A stretch of 64,000 nt of DNA from Paraburkholderia fungorum (GTDB taxonomy: Bacteria > Pseudomonadota > Gammaproteobacteria > Burkholderiales > Burkholderiaceae), in assembly GCF_902833645.1 (NCBI RefSeq), contig NZ_CADFGE010000014.1, forward strand, positions 124,001 to 188,000, written 5' to 3'. Below are positions 52,727 to 61,145 of the stretch, in pieces. How positions within the stretch are numbered: the stretch's first letter is position 1; every line of letters starts with the position of its first letter. The position numbers and the translations under genes are program-made. The notes under the pieces are model-generated. The model had not been told where the DNA came from. It ran no database searches and was given only the letters and a program-made list of their open reading frames with translations.

Positions 52727-53551
52727 TTATGGCGCGCTTTCGTCTGATTTGAAAGTGCTGCCATGACGGCCGGCACCTTCGGCGAAACGTGCGGCGCCCG
52801 CGACGCCTTCTTCGAAGACGGCCTGATAGCCGCCGGCACCTTCGCGTTGCAACGCGAGGGCAAGATCCTCGAGCGTGCTGTTTTCGAGCGCGGAGCGGCG
52901 GTCCGCCAGCAGCGCGCCCTGCGGAAAGGCCGCCAGTTCAGCGGCCAGTTGTTCCGCCGCGGCGCGGGCTTCACCTTTGCGTACCACGCGGTTGGCCAGC
53001 CCCAGGTTGAGCGCTTCCTGCGCCTCCACCGCGCGGCCCGTCAAAATCAGATCGAGCGCCCGCGACAGGCCAATCAGACGCGGCAAGCGGACCGTGCCGC
53101 CGTCGATCAGCGGAATCCCGACGCGTCGGCAGAACACGCCGAGCACGGCATCTTCCTCGACCACGCGCAGATCGCACATCGCGGCCAGTTCGAGGCCGCC
53201 GGCGACCGCATGGCCGGCGATCGCGGCGATCACCGGTTTGCTGAAGCTCATGCGCGTCGGGCCCATCGGACCAGGTCCGCTGCCGTCGGCGTGCAGTTCA
53301 TTGCGGCGGCTCTCGTCGGCGAGCGCGGTGAGGTCCGCGCCGGCGCAGAAGGTGCCGCCTGCGCCGAACAGCACGGCCGCGCGCCATGCCGGCTCCGCTT
53401 CGAAACGAACGAAGGCTGCACTGAGCGCTTCCGCCGTAGGCCGATCGACGGCATTGCGCCGCGCGGGCCGTTGGAGCACGATGGTGGCGACGCCGGTGTC
53501 TTCGTTGGCTTCGATGCGCACATGCTCATTCAAATGTTGCGTCGTTATCAT
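52727..53551 (-). CDS. Enoyl-CoA hydratase/isomerase family protein
   Basis: A 274-aa crotonase-fold enzyme acting on acyl-CoA thioesters. It shows LQRPARRNAVDRPTAEALSA, the first oxyanion-hole segment LFGAGGTFCAGADLTALADE, then GHAVAGGLELAAMCDLRVVE and RRVGIPLIDGGTVRLPRLIG. One catalytic Glu position is in GGLELA; the second, usually an E within the GIPLI-DGGT helix, appears to be Asp, so the reaction may differ from simple hydration. It stands alone on the reverse strand. Confidence 0.88.
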   Translation of the reverse strand: MITTQHLNEHVRIEANEDTGVATIVLQRPARRNAVDRPTAEALSAAFVRFEAEPAWRAAVLFGAGGTFCAGADLTALADESRRNELHADGSGPGPMGPTRMSFSKPVIAAIAGHAVAGGLELAAMCDLRVVEEDAVLGVFCRRVGIPLIDGGTVRLPRLIGLSRALDLILTGRAVEAQEALNLGLANRVVRKGEARAAAEQLAAELAAFPQGALLADRRSALENSTLEDLALALQREGAGGYQAVFEEGVAGAARFAEGAGRHGSTFKSDESAP

Positions 53552-53622
53552 CGTTGTCTCCGTTGAGGGCGGTGCCCGGCCGCTGATCCAGTCAGTGTGC
53601 TCATGCGCTGCGCTTAATCCCG

Positions 53623-54249
53623 ATGGTTGTCATGCGTCTTTCACAATCGGCTCGTAGCGTTAGCGCTCTTTTAACGCGCTGGCGGATTTCAGCTAGCTTT
53701 TCGAGCTTGCCTTTGTCCTTGTCCAATTCATCACCCGAAGCTGTGCCGGCTTGTGCGGAGACGGTCTGGACCGTACCCCTCCATGACCATCAATGGTACG
53801 ACCATGTGCGCCTGAAGCGCGTCTTTGTGGCTGACGGCACGCGCCATCAAGTGGTCATGGTCGATGCTCGCAAGCTGTTGGAGTGCGCGGATCGCGACAA
53901 CACCGATTACGTGCTCAAGCCGGTTGCCGAATGGCATGCGGGCAAAGTGCGCGGGATTCGCGAGTTTCTCGATCCGGACAATCCGCGTATTCCGCAGATG
54001 CCGTATGTGACGATCTCGACGCGTCGCGCGCCGGGTTTGCTGGGCTGGGTCGGTCTCGAGCGCGAAGGCGTGGTGGCGTTTCGCAATGGGCAGCATCGCG
54101 CGCGCTATCTGGCCGATGCGGGCGCGCGCTGGTTTCCGGTGGAAGTGCACGAGCGCGAGGCGGCCTTGCTGCGCGAGATTTGCGGCGCAGCGGACGACGC
54201 CCGCACGGCGATTCGCCCGACTACGGTAGATGGCGGCGGCAGCGCTTAA
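53623..54249 (+). CDS. Hypothetical protein with a ParB/sulfiredoxin-like segment
   Basis: A frame of up to 208 aa. The first 45 residues are Ser-rich and probably not translated or disordered, so the start is uncertain (ATG 53623 or 53632). The core reads HDHQWYDHVRLKRVFVADGT, then a C-terminal VAFRNGQHRARYLADAGARW and FPVEVHE, which resembles the DG-x-HR...G...PV motif of ParB/Srx-fold domains. No partner parA or plasmid gene is nearby. I recall similar orphan proteins annotated as plasmid fertility inhibition factor in Burkholderia, but cannot confirm. It ends 4 bp into the convergent dehydrogenase gene. Confidence 0.6.
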   Translation: MVVMRLSQSARSVSALLTRWRISASFSSLPLSLSNSSPEAVPACAETVWTVPLHDHQWYDHVRLKRVFVADGTRHQVVMVDARKLLECADRDNTDYVLKPVAEWHAGKVRGIREFLDPDNPRIPQMPYVTISTRRAPGLLGWVGLEREGVVAFRNGQHRARYLADAGARWFPVEVHEREAALLREICGAADDARTAIRPTTVDGGGSA

Positions 54250-55244
54250 CTTCGTGCCTGCACGACATTGCGCGGTGCGCCGGCCTGCCATGCCGCGACA
54301 TTCTCGAGCGTGGTCTGCGCGATCTCGTTCATCGCCTCGCGCGTGAAGAACGCCTGGTGCGCGGTGACGATCACGTTCGGGAACATCAACAGGCGTGCCA
54401 GCACGTCGTCCTGCAGGGGCAGGTTCGAGTGGTCTTCGAAAAAGAGGCCGCCTTCTTCCTCGTACACATCGAGCCCCAGATGGCCGAGCTGGCCATCTTT
54501 CAGCGCGCCGATCAGCGCATTGCTTTCGACGAGGCCGCCGCGCCCGGTATTGATCAGCATCGCGCCGCGCTTCATCTTTGCCAACGCGGGCCCGTCGATC
54601 AGATGGTACGTGCCGGGCACCAGTGGACAATGCAGGCTGATCACGTCGCTTTCGGCCAGCAGCGTGTCGAGCGGCACGTAGCGCGCGCCGAGCGCGAGCA
54701 GATCCTCGGCCGGCGTGCCGGGGTCATGAGCCAGCACCTGCATGCCGAAGCCCGCCATGATGCGGCCAAATACGCGGCCGATCATGCCGGTGCCGATCAC
54801 ACCCGCGGTCTTGCCGTGCAGATCGAAGCCGAGCAGCCCATGCAGCGAGAAATCGCCTTCACGGGTACGCGCGACCGCACGCGGCAAGCGCCGGTTCAAC
54901 GCGAGAATCAGGCCGACCGCATGCTCGGCGACCGCATGCGGCGAGTAGGCCGGCACCCGGGCAACCGTTATGCCGAGACGCTCGGCAGCGGCCAGGTCGA
55001 CGTGATTGAAGCCCGCCGAGCGCAGCGCGATCATGCGCGTGCCGCCGGCATGGAGATGTTCCAGCACGGCGGCGTCGACGTTGTCGTTGACGAATGGGCA
55101 GACCACTTCATAGCCCTGCGCGAGGATCGCGGTTTCGACGTCGAGATGAGATTCCTGGAAGTGCAGTTCATAGCGATGCGTGCCGTTCGCTTCGGCGAAC
55201 GTATCGCTGTCGTATTGGCGGCTGCTGAACAGAATCATGCGCAT
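54246..55244 (-). CDS. D-2-hydroxyacid dehydrogenase (D-lactate dehydrogenase type)
   Basis: A 332-aa NAD-dependent dehydrogenase of the LdhA group. It contains LRSAGFNHVDLAAAERLGIT, VPAYSPHAVAEHAVGLILAL, and the Rossmann motif GKTAGVIGTGMIGRVFGRIM (residues about 145-164). It also has SLHCPLVPGTYHLID, MLINTGRGGLVES (catalytic Arg), LGLDVYEEEGGLFFEDHSN (Glu) and VIVTAHQAFFTREAM (His). This LDVYEEE-x-x-LFFED pattern favours D-lactate/pyruvate as substrates. Overlaps the convergent small gene by 4 bp. Confidence 0.9.
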   Translation of the reverse strand: MRMILFSSRQYDSDTFAEANGTHRYELHFQESHLDVETAILAQGYEVVCPFVNDNVDAAVLEHLHAGGTRMIALRSAGFNHVDLAAAERLGITVARVPAYSPHAVAEHAVGLILALNRRLPRAVARTREGDFSLHGLLGFDLHGKTAGVIGTGMIGRVFGRIMAGFGMQVLAHDPGTPAEDLLALGARYVPLDTLLAESDVISLHCPLVPGTYHLIDGPALAKMKRGAMLINTGRGGLVESNALIGALKDGQLGHLGLDVYEEEGGLFFEDHSNLPLQDDVLARLLMFPNVIVTAHQAFFTREAMNEIAQTTLENVAAWQAGAPRNVVQARS

Positions 55245-55783
55245 GAATGGCTCCGAAGAAAGCGTGCCGGCGCGGCAAATGGACTCACTGCGTGGCAGGC
55301 GGGCAGGACAGTATATCGACCCTATAGCTAATGGACGCCGCTTGCATGCGCAGTTCGCAATACGTTTCGAATTTACTAAAGATCATCTTTTGCGAAGCAA
55401 AAGCGGCCGTAATTGAAAATAATATTGACAGCGATGCCGAACTACAATATTTATTAAAAAAGCAATCCCAAAAAAGCATGAAGATATCGTGCTGAAAATC
55501 GGCCATCCATAGACTATGTTTGTGTCTGGGCATCAGGCAAACTTCGCGAGGAAAGCGTGACCGTCAAGCTTACCGTAGAGCGTTTCGCTACCTTCATTGC
55601 ATTGCGGCATATCTATTGTGACGCCCATAGCGTCATGTCATTGCCATAAATTTCGATTTGATGAAAACCGGTTATGCCGGATGCGTCATTTTCGGGTCGT
55701 GAAGACCCGGATCGAATTCGCTTCGAATCCCAGAGAGAGATTCTTCAACTTTCTGCTAATAAACCGTAAATCGGCGAGCCAAC
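55245..55783. promoter_or_regulatory. AT-rich leader and regulatory region of the aspT-aspD locus
   Basis: The 539 bp carry no gene and are clearly AT-richer than the rest of the window (especially 55370-55500). They contain several perfect inverted repeats: CTTTTGC-GAA-GCAAAAG (55387-55403), TGACGC-N5-GCGTCA (55619-55635) and CGGGTC-N5-GACCCG (55693-55709). They must hold promoters for the divergent dehydrogenase and for aspT; individual elements are not assigned. Confidence 0.55.
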
Positions 55784-57466
55784 ATGATCGGTGAATTGCT
55801 GAGATCTCAACCGGAGATCGCGCTGTTCGCAAGTCTTGCAATCGGGTACTTCATCGGGTCGTTTCGCGTGGGGCCAATCCAGCTCGGGGGTGTGTGCGGC
55901 ACCCTGATCGTGGCCTTGCTGCTGGGTCAGACAGGGGCGCGGCTGGCGCCCGATCTGAAGAACATCGCCTTCGCGCTGTTCATCTTCGCGCTGGGTTTCA
56001 CCGGTGGCCCGCAGTTCTTCGCCAATATCGGCCGGGGGTGGCGTTACGGCTTGCTGTCGGTGGTCGAGATCGTGTCGGTGCTGGTGCTGATCATGATCGC
56101 CGTCTTCGTCATGCGGCTCGACGCCGGCACGGCGGCCGGCCTGCTGGCCGGCGCCGCGACGGAATCGGCCGTGATCGGCACCGCTTCGGAGGCGATCGCC
56201 AAGCTCGGCCTCGGCGATGCGGAGACCTTGCGCTTGCAGGCCAACATCGTGACCGCATACAGCGTGAGTTACCTGTTCGGCCTGATCACCATCGTCCTGT
56301 TCACCAGCCAGTTCGCGCCGCTGCTGCTGCGCGTCAATTTGCGCGAAGAAGCCGAGCGCGTATGGCACAAGCTGGGTGGCGACGGCGCCTTCGGCGAGGG
56401 TCAGCGGGCCGCGGCGCCGGCCCTGGTCGGCCGTGCGTTCCGGGTGGGTGCGGCGGCGGGCGGCACGATCCATGCATTTGAACAGACTTACGGCTTCAAC
56501 CTCACCGTCGAGCGGGTCCGACGCAATGGCGCCGAGGTGCCGGCCGAGCCGCAACTGGTGCTGGCAGACGACGACGTGATTCTGGTGGCCGGGCGGCGCG
56601 AGGCGATCGTGACCGCGGCCGCCGGCCTCGGCGAAGAAGTGGCGGACGCCGGCTTCGGCCAACTCATTGCGGAGAAGCTCGACGTCGTGCTGACACGCCG
56701 CGAGGCGGAGGGTCTGACGGTCGCGCAGGTGCGCGAACGGGCGAAGCCGGAAGAGGGGCGCGGCGTTTATATCGCGGCCGTCACGCGGCTCGAAACGACG
56801 GTGCCCGCGTTGCCCGGCACTGAACTCAATCGCGGCGATGTGCTGACGCTGGTGGGCGCTAAGGCCGACGTCGAGCGCGGCGCGCGACATCTGGGCTACG
56901 TGCTCCCCGCAACCCAGAAAACCGACTTCGTTTATCTGGGCCTCGGCGTGCTGCTCGGCATGGCGATCGGTCACCTTGGCGGGCGTATCGGCGGTGTGTC
57001 GATCGCGCTCGGTACAGGCGGCGGCTGCCTGCTCTCAGGGCTGCTGTTCGGCTGGATCCGTTCGCGCCATCCGTTAATCGGCTCGCTGCCTTCCGCCGCC
57101 GCACAAATTCTCAAGGACTTCGGGCTTGCCACATTCATTGCTGCCGTCGGACTGTCGGCCGGCCCCGACGCCATCAAGCTGGTGCGCGAATACGGTCTGG
57201 CGTTGCCGGTCGCCGGCATTCTGATGGTGCTCGTGCCCGGTCTGCTGTCGCTGTGGATCGGCCGCGTGTTCCTCAAGCTCGAAACGCCCATGCTGCTCGG
57301 CGCCATTGCCGGTCAGCAATGCAGTACGCCGGCGATCAGCGCGCTGGTCGGCGTGACCGGCAACTCGACGCCCGTGATCGGCTACACGATCACCTATGCA
57401 CTCTCGAACATTCTGTTGCCGTTGATGGGGCCGATCGTCGTCGGCCTTGCCGGGAAGTTCGGCTAG
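55784..57466 (+). CDS. aspT: Aspartate-alanine antiporter AspT family, first copy
   Basis: AspT exchanges extracellular aspartate for intracellular alanine; the net charge movement plus proton-consuming decarboxylation generates proton-motive force. The 560-aa product has an N-terminal membrane half (PEIALFASLAIGYFIGSFRV, FTGGPQFFANIGRGWRYGLL, GAATESAVIGTASEAIAKLG). A central cytoplasmic region (about 190-375) contains two RCK_C/TrkA-C-like segments. The C-terminal membrane half has GTGGGCLLSGLLFGWIRSRH, ILKDFGLATFIAAVGLSAGP and AGQQCSTPAISALVGVTGNS. Domain order and length match AspT. A second copy follows after 118 bp. Confidence 0.88.
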   Translation: MIGELLRSQPEIALFASLAIGYFIGSFRVGPIQLGGVCGTLIVALLLGQTGARLAPDLKNIAFALFIFALGFTGGPQFFANIGRGWRYGLLSVVEIVSVLVLIMIAVFVMRLDAGTAAGLLAGAATESAVIGTASEAIAKLGLGDAETLRLQANIVTAYSVSYLFGLITIVLFTSQFAPLLLRVNLREEAERVWHKLGGDGAFGEGQRAAAPALVGRAFRVGAAAGGTIHAFEQTYGFNLTVERVRRNGAEVPAEPQLVLADDDVILVAGRREAIVTAAAGLGEEVADAGFGQLIAEKLDVVLTRREAEGLTVAQVRERAKPEEGRGVYIAAVTRLETTVPALPGTELNRGDVLTLVGAKADVERGARHLGYVLPATQKTDFVYLGLGVLLGMAIGHLGGRIGGVSIALGTGGGCLLSGLLFGWIRSRHPLIGSLPSAAAQILKDFGLATFIAAVGLSAGPDAIKLVREYGLALPVAGILMVLVPGLLSLWIGRVFLKLETPMLLGAIAGQQCSTPAISALVGVTGNSTPVIGYTITYALSNILLPLMGPIVVGLAGKFG

Positions 57467-57584
57467 CCGGGCAGATGGACTGCGCGCGGCGTGGCGCGCG
57501 GTCGACCGCATGCGGATGCCGTGAGGTCCGTCTGCACATGCAGCACCCAGTACTCAGTATCGCAAACTATCCAGCGAGGGCACG

Positions 57585-59267
57585 ATGGACTGGCTACATC
57601 ACATTTTTCAGAAATCACCCGAGATTGCGCTGTTTTTGTCGCTTGCAGCGGGTTACTTCATCGGGCAGATCAACTTCGGTAAATTCCAGCTAGGCGGCGT
57701 GGGCGGTTCGTTGCTCGCCGCGGTCGTGATCAGTCAGGCCGGTGTGACGATCGACAACGGCGTGAAATCGGTGATGTTCGCCGTATTCATTTACGCGGTC
57801 GGATACGACTCCGGGCCGGGCTTCTTCAACTCCCTGAACCGCAAGACGCTGCGTGAGATCGCGATGGCGGTGTTTCTCGCCGTCTCCGCGCTAATCACCG
57901 TGGTGGTGTGCGCGAAGCTGTTCCATCTGAACAAGGGCCTCGCCGCGGGGCTCGCGGGCGGTGCGCTGACGCAGTCGGCGATTATCGGCACGGCCGGCGA
58001 CGCGATCGCGCGTCTTGGTCTGCCCGCCGATCAGGTCAAGTCGCTGCAATCCGACGTCGCCATCGCGTACGCCGTGACCTACGTGTTCGGCTCGCTCGGC
58101 GCGATCATCGTCTGCGTGAACATCCTGCCGAAGTTTATGGGGCAAGGCTTGCGCGAGGCGTCGATCGAAGCGGAGCGTGAACTGTCCGCGGGTACGCCGT
58201 CCCTCAGCGCGGGGCAAATTAGTGCGTTACCCGAACTGGTGGGGCGTGCGTACCGGATCGATGTCAGTGCGGGGAAAACGGTCAAGGCCGTCGAGACCCT
58301 GCATCAGGACCTGTTGACGGTCGAGCGGATCAAGCGTGACGGCAAGAACCTGGAGCCGACGCCCGACGTGATCTTGCAACCCAACGACGAAGTGCTGGTG
58401 GTGGGCCGCCGCGAGGCGGTGGTCGCCTTCGGTGCGAACGGCAATGAAATTGCCAACGTCGAGGACAGTGGCGTCGTGATGCAGACGCGCCAGGGTGTAT
58501 TCACGCGCAAAGGCATGAATCACACGACGATCGCCGCGGCACGTGAGGTCGTGGACCGCGATTTGCGCCATGGTGTCTTTATCCAGAGTGCTTCGCGTGC
58601 CGGCCAGCCGCTGCCGATCCTGCCTGAAACGAAGCTCGAACACGGCGACGTGATCACCTTTTACGGTTCGCCGAAAGACACCAAGCGCGCCGTCGATGCA
58701 GCCGGCTATGAACTGCCGTACAGCAACAAGACCGACTTCATCTATATGGGCGTCGGCCTTGTGCTCGGTCTGCTGATCGGGCTGATCGTCGTCAACGTGG
58801 CGGGGATTCCGCTCACGCTCGGCTCCGGCGGCGGCTGTCTGCTGGCCGGTCTGCTGTTCGGCTGGATGCGCGGCAAACATCCGATGTACGGCGCGATGCC
58901 GACAGCGGCTTCGCAATTGCTGAAAGACTTTGGTCTCGCGGCGTTCGTCGCGGTGGTCGGGTTGAACTCCGGCTTGCAGGCGGTCGTAACGGTCAAGCAG
59001 AGCGGCATGACGATTTTCCTGCTCGGCGTGTTCGTCACCTTGTTCCCACTGCTTCTGACGATGCTGTTCGGCCGCTATGTACTTGGCTACAGGAACGCGG
59101 CGATTCTGGCCGGCGCGCTCTCGGGTTCGCGCAGTGCCAATCCGGCGTTTGGCGGCGTGCTCGACAAGGCGGAAAGCGCCGTGCCGACGGTGCCGTTTGC
59201 GATCACCTATGCGATTGCGAACGTCGCGTTGACGTTGCTCGGACCGCTCGTGGTCGGGCTGGTTTAA
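57585..59267 (+). CDS. aspT: Aspartate-alanine antiporter AspT family, second copy
   Basis: A paralogue of the preceding gene with the same 560-aa length and domain order: N-terminal helices (PEIALFLSLAAGYFIGQINF, GPGFFNSLNRKTLREIAMAV, GGALTQSAIIGTAGDAIARL), two RCK_C-like domains (about 190-375), and C-terminal helices (LGSGGGCLLAGLLFGWMRGK, LLKDFGLAAFVAVVGLNSGL, LSGSRSANPAFGGVLDKAES). The copies are clearly diverged rather than a recent duplication. It is directly upstream of aspD, so this copy is the better candidate for the classical AspT partner. Confidence 0.88.
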   Translation: MDWLHHIFQKSPEIALFLSLAAGYFIGQINFGKFQLGGVGGSLLAAVVISQAGVTIDNGVKSVMFAVFIYAVGYDSGPGFFNSLNRKTLREIAMAVFLAVSALITVVVCAKLFHLNKGLAAGLAGGALTQSAIIGTAGDAIARLGLPADQVKSLQSDVAIAYAVTYVFGSLGAIIVCVNILPKFMGQGLREASIEAERELSAGTPSLSAGQISALPELVGRAYRIDVSAGKTVKAVETLHQDLLTVERIKRDGKNLEPTPDVILQPNDEVLVVGRREAVVAFGANGNEIANVEDSGVVMQTRQGVFTRKGMNHTTIAAAREVVDRDLRHGVFIQSASRAGQPLPILPETKLEHGDVITFYGSPKDTKRAVDAAGYELPYSNKTDFIYMGVGLVLGLLIGLIVVNVAGIPLTLGSGGGCLLAGLLFGWMRGKHPMYGAMPTAASQLLKDFGLAAFVAVVGLNSGLQAVVTVKQSGMTIFLLGVFVTLFPLLLTMLFGRYVLGYRNAAILAGALSGSRSANPAFGGVLDKAESAVPTVPFAITYAIANVALTLLGPLVVGLV

Positions 59268-59370
59268 CCCGGTTTAGCACACGCATTTATCGATCTCTCT
59301 AACGCCTGCCTCAACTGAGAGTTTCACACGCGAGGCCGGCGTCATTCACTTGCACACTGGAGAACGCATC

Positions 59371-61035
59371 ATGGCAAAAGAGAAAAGCGGCAAGAAACAA
59401 GGCGACATGGCTCAAGCCGGCTTCGCGGCGCTCAGCCCGTTCGAACTCAAGGACGAACTGATCAAGGCCGCCGGCGGCGGTGCGGTAGAGCGTGCCGCCA
59501 ACGCGTCGATGCTCAACGCCGGCCGCGGCAACCCGAACTTCCTCGCGACGATTCCGCGCCACGGCTTCTGGCAGCTTGGTCTCTTCGCGATGCGCGAGTC
59601 GGAACGTTCGTTTGCCTATATGCCGGAAGGCGTGGGAGGGTTCCCGCGTCGCGAAGGGCTCACGGAGCGCTTCGATCTGTTCCTGCGCGAAAACAAGGGC
59701 GTACCGGGAATCGACTTTTTGCGTGGTGTGGTGTCGTATGTGCGCGATCAGCTCGGACTTTCCGCGGGCGACTTTCTCTATGAAATGTGCGAGGGCATTC
59801 TCGCGTCGAACTATCCGGTGCCGGACCGGATGCTCAAGTTGTCCGAACTGATCGTTGGGCAGTATCTGCGCAAGGAGATGATCGGCAACCATCCGTTTGT
59901 CGGCGAATTCGACGTGTTCGCGGTGGAAGGCGGCACGGCGGCGATGACTTACATCTTCAACACGATGCGCGAGAATCACCTGATCAAGCCCGGTGACACG
60001 ATCGCGCTTGGCTTGCCGATCTTCACGCCGTACATCGAAATTCCGCGTCTCAACGACTATCAGCTCAACGTCGTGAATCTCGAGGCGGACGTTGCGAACG
60101 GCTGGCAGTATTCGAAGAAGGAACTCGACAAGCTGCGCGATCCCAAGGTGAAGGCGTTCTTCCTTGTGAACCCGAGCAATCCGCCTTCGGTGAAGATCGA
60201 CGACGAGAGCCTTCAATACATCGCCGACATCGTCAAGGAACGCCCCGATCTGATTCTATTGACCGACGACGTGTACGGCACTTTCGCCGACGATTTCGTC
60301 TCGCTGTTCGCGCTCGCGCCGAAGAACACGATTCTTGTGTACTCGTACTCGAAGTATTTCGGCGCAACCGGCTGGCGTCTCGGCGTGATCGCGACGCATC
60401 GCGACAACGTACTCGACAAACTGATTGGCGAGTTGCCGAAAGAAGCGAAGCACCAGCTGCACGAGCGTTATGAATCGATCACGACTGAACCGGACAAGCT
60501 CAAGTTCATCGACCGCCTCGTCGCCGACAGCCGCACTGTCGCGCTGAATCACACCGCCGGTTTGTCGACGCCGCAGCAGGTGCAGATGGTGTTGTTCTCG
60601 CTGTTCTCGTTGATGGACACGCCGGACGCGTATAAGAACGCGTTGAAGCGTTTGATCCGCAAGCGCAAGCAGGCGCTGTACGAAGAGGTGGGTATTTCGT
60701 TCGAGGACAGCGATCCGAATCAGGTCGATTACTACACGATTCTCGACATCGAGTTCCTCGGCGAGCGCATGTTCGGCCGCGAGTTCGTCGAGTGGCTGCT
60801 GAAGAACACCGAGCCGTCGGAGTTGCTGTTCCGCCTCGCGCGCGAGGCGCGTGTGGTGCTGTTGCCGGGACGCGGCTTCGGTACGCAGCATCCGTCGGGA
60901 CGGGTATCGCTCGCGAACCTGAACGAGTCGGACTACCGGCAGATCGGCCGCGCGATGCGCAAGCTGATCGAGGAGTATGTCGAGCGGTATAACGCGGCAA
61001 CCGGCAAGAAGCTCGATAAGACCAAAGTGAAGTAA
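59371..61035 (+). CDS. aspD: Aspartate 4-decarboxylase
   Basis: AspD is a PLP enzyme that beta-decarboxylates L-aspartate to L-alanine, consuming a proton. The 554-aa product starts MAKEKSGKKQGDMAQAGFAA, with NAGRGNPNFLATIPRHGFWQ, FDVFAVEGGTAAMTYIFNTM, KAFFLVNPSNPPSVKIDDES and LLTDDVYGTFADDFVSLFAL. The PLP-lysine motif is YSYSKYFGATGWRLGVIATH (Lys about 330) and a C-terminal GRGFGTQHPSGRVSLANLNE follows. Length and the large-subfamily features match AspD rather than ordinary aspartate aminotransferase. It follows the second aspT by 103 bp. Confidence 0.93.
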   Translation: MAKEKSGKKQGDMAQAGFAALSPFELKDELIKAAGGGAVERAANASMLNAGRGNPNFLATIPRHGFWQLGLFAMRESERSFAYMPEGVGGFPRREGLTERFDLFLRENKGVPGIDFLRGVVSYVRDQLGLSAGDFLYEMCEGILASNYPVPDRMLKLSELIVGQYLRKEMIGNHPFVGEFDVFAVEGGTAAMTYIFNTMRENHLIKPGDTIALGLPIFTPYIEIPRLNDYQLNVVNLEADVANGWQYSKKELDKLRDPKVKAFFLVNPSNPPSVKIDDESLQYIADIVKERPDLILLTDDVYGTFADDFVSLFALAPKNTILVYSYSKYFGATGWRLGVIATHRDNVLDKLIGELPKEAKHQLHERYESITTEPDKLKFIDRLVADSRTVALNHTAGLSTPQQVQMVLFSLFSLMDTPDAYKNALKRLIRKRKQALYEEVGISFEDSDPNQVDYYTILDIEFLGERMFGREFVEWLLKNTEPSELLFRLAREARVVLLPGRGFGTQHPSGRVSLANLNESDYRQIGRAMRKLIEEYVERYNAATGKKLDKTKVK

Positions 61036-61080
61036 AAAAACTTGCGCAATCGCGCGGATCGGTGAATGATCGGACGAACG

Positions 61081-61110
61081 GCCCCGCCAGTGTCACTGCT
61101 GGCGGGGCCG
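61081..61110 (+). terminator. Probable terminator after aspD
   Basis: GGCCCCGCCAG (61081-61091) and CTGGCGGGGCC (61100-61110) form a perfect 11-bp stem with an 8-base loop, followed by GCTTGTTCCTT. The T run is weak. It separates aspD from the aminotransferase gene and argues that the latter starts at 61146, not upstream. Confidence 0.7.
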
Positions 61111-61145
61111 CTTGTTCCTTGTGCCCTGACATTCACGTACCGATC

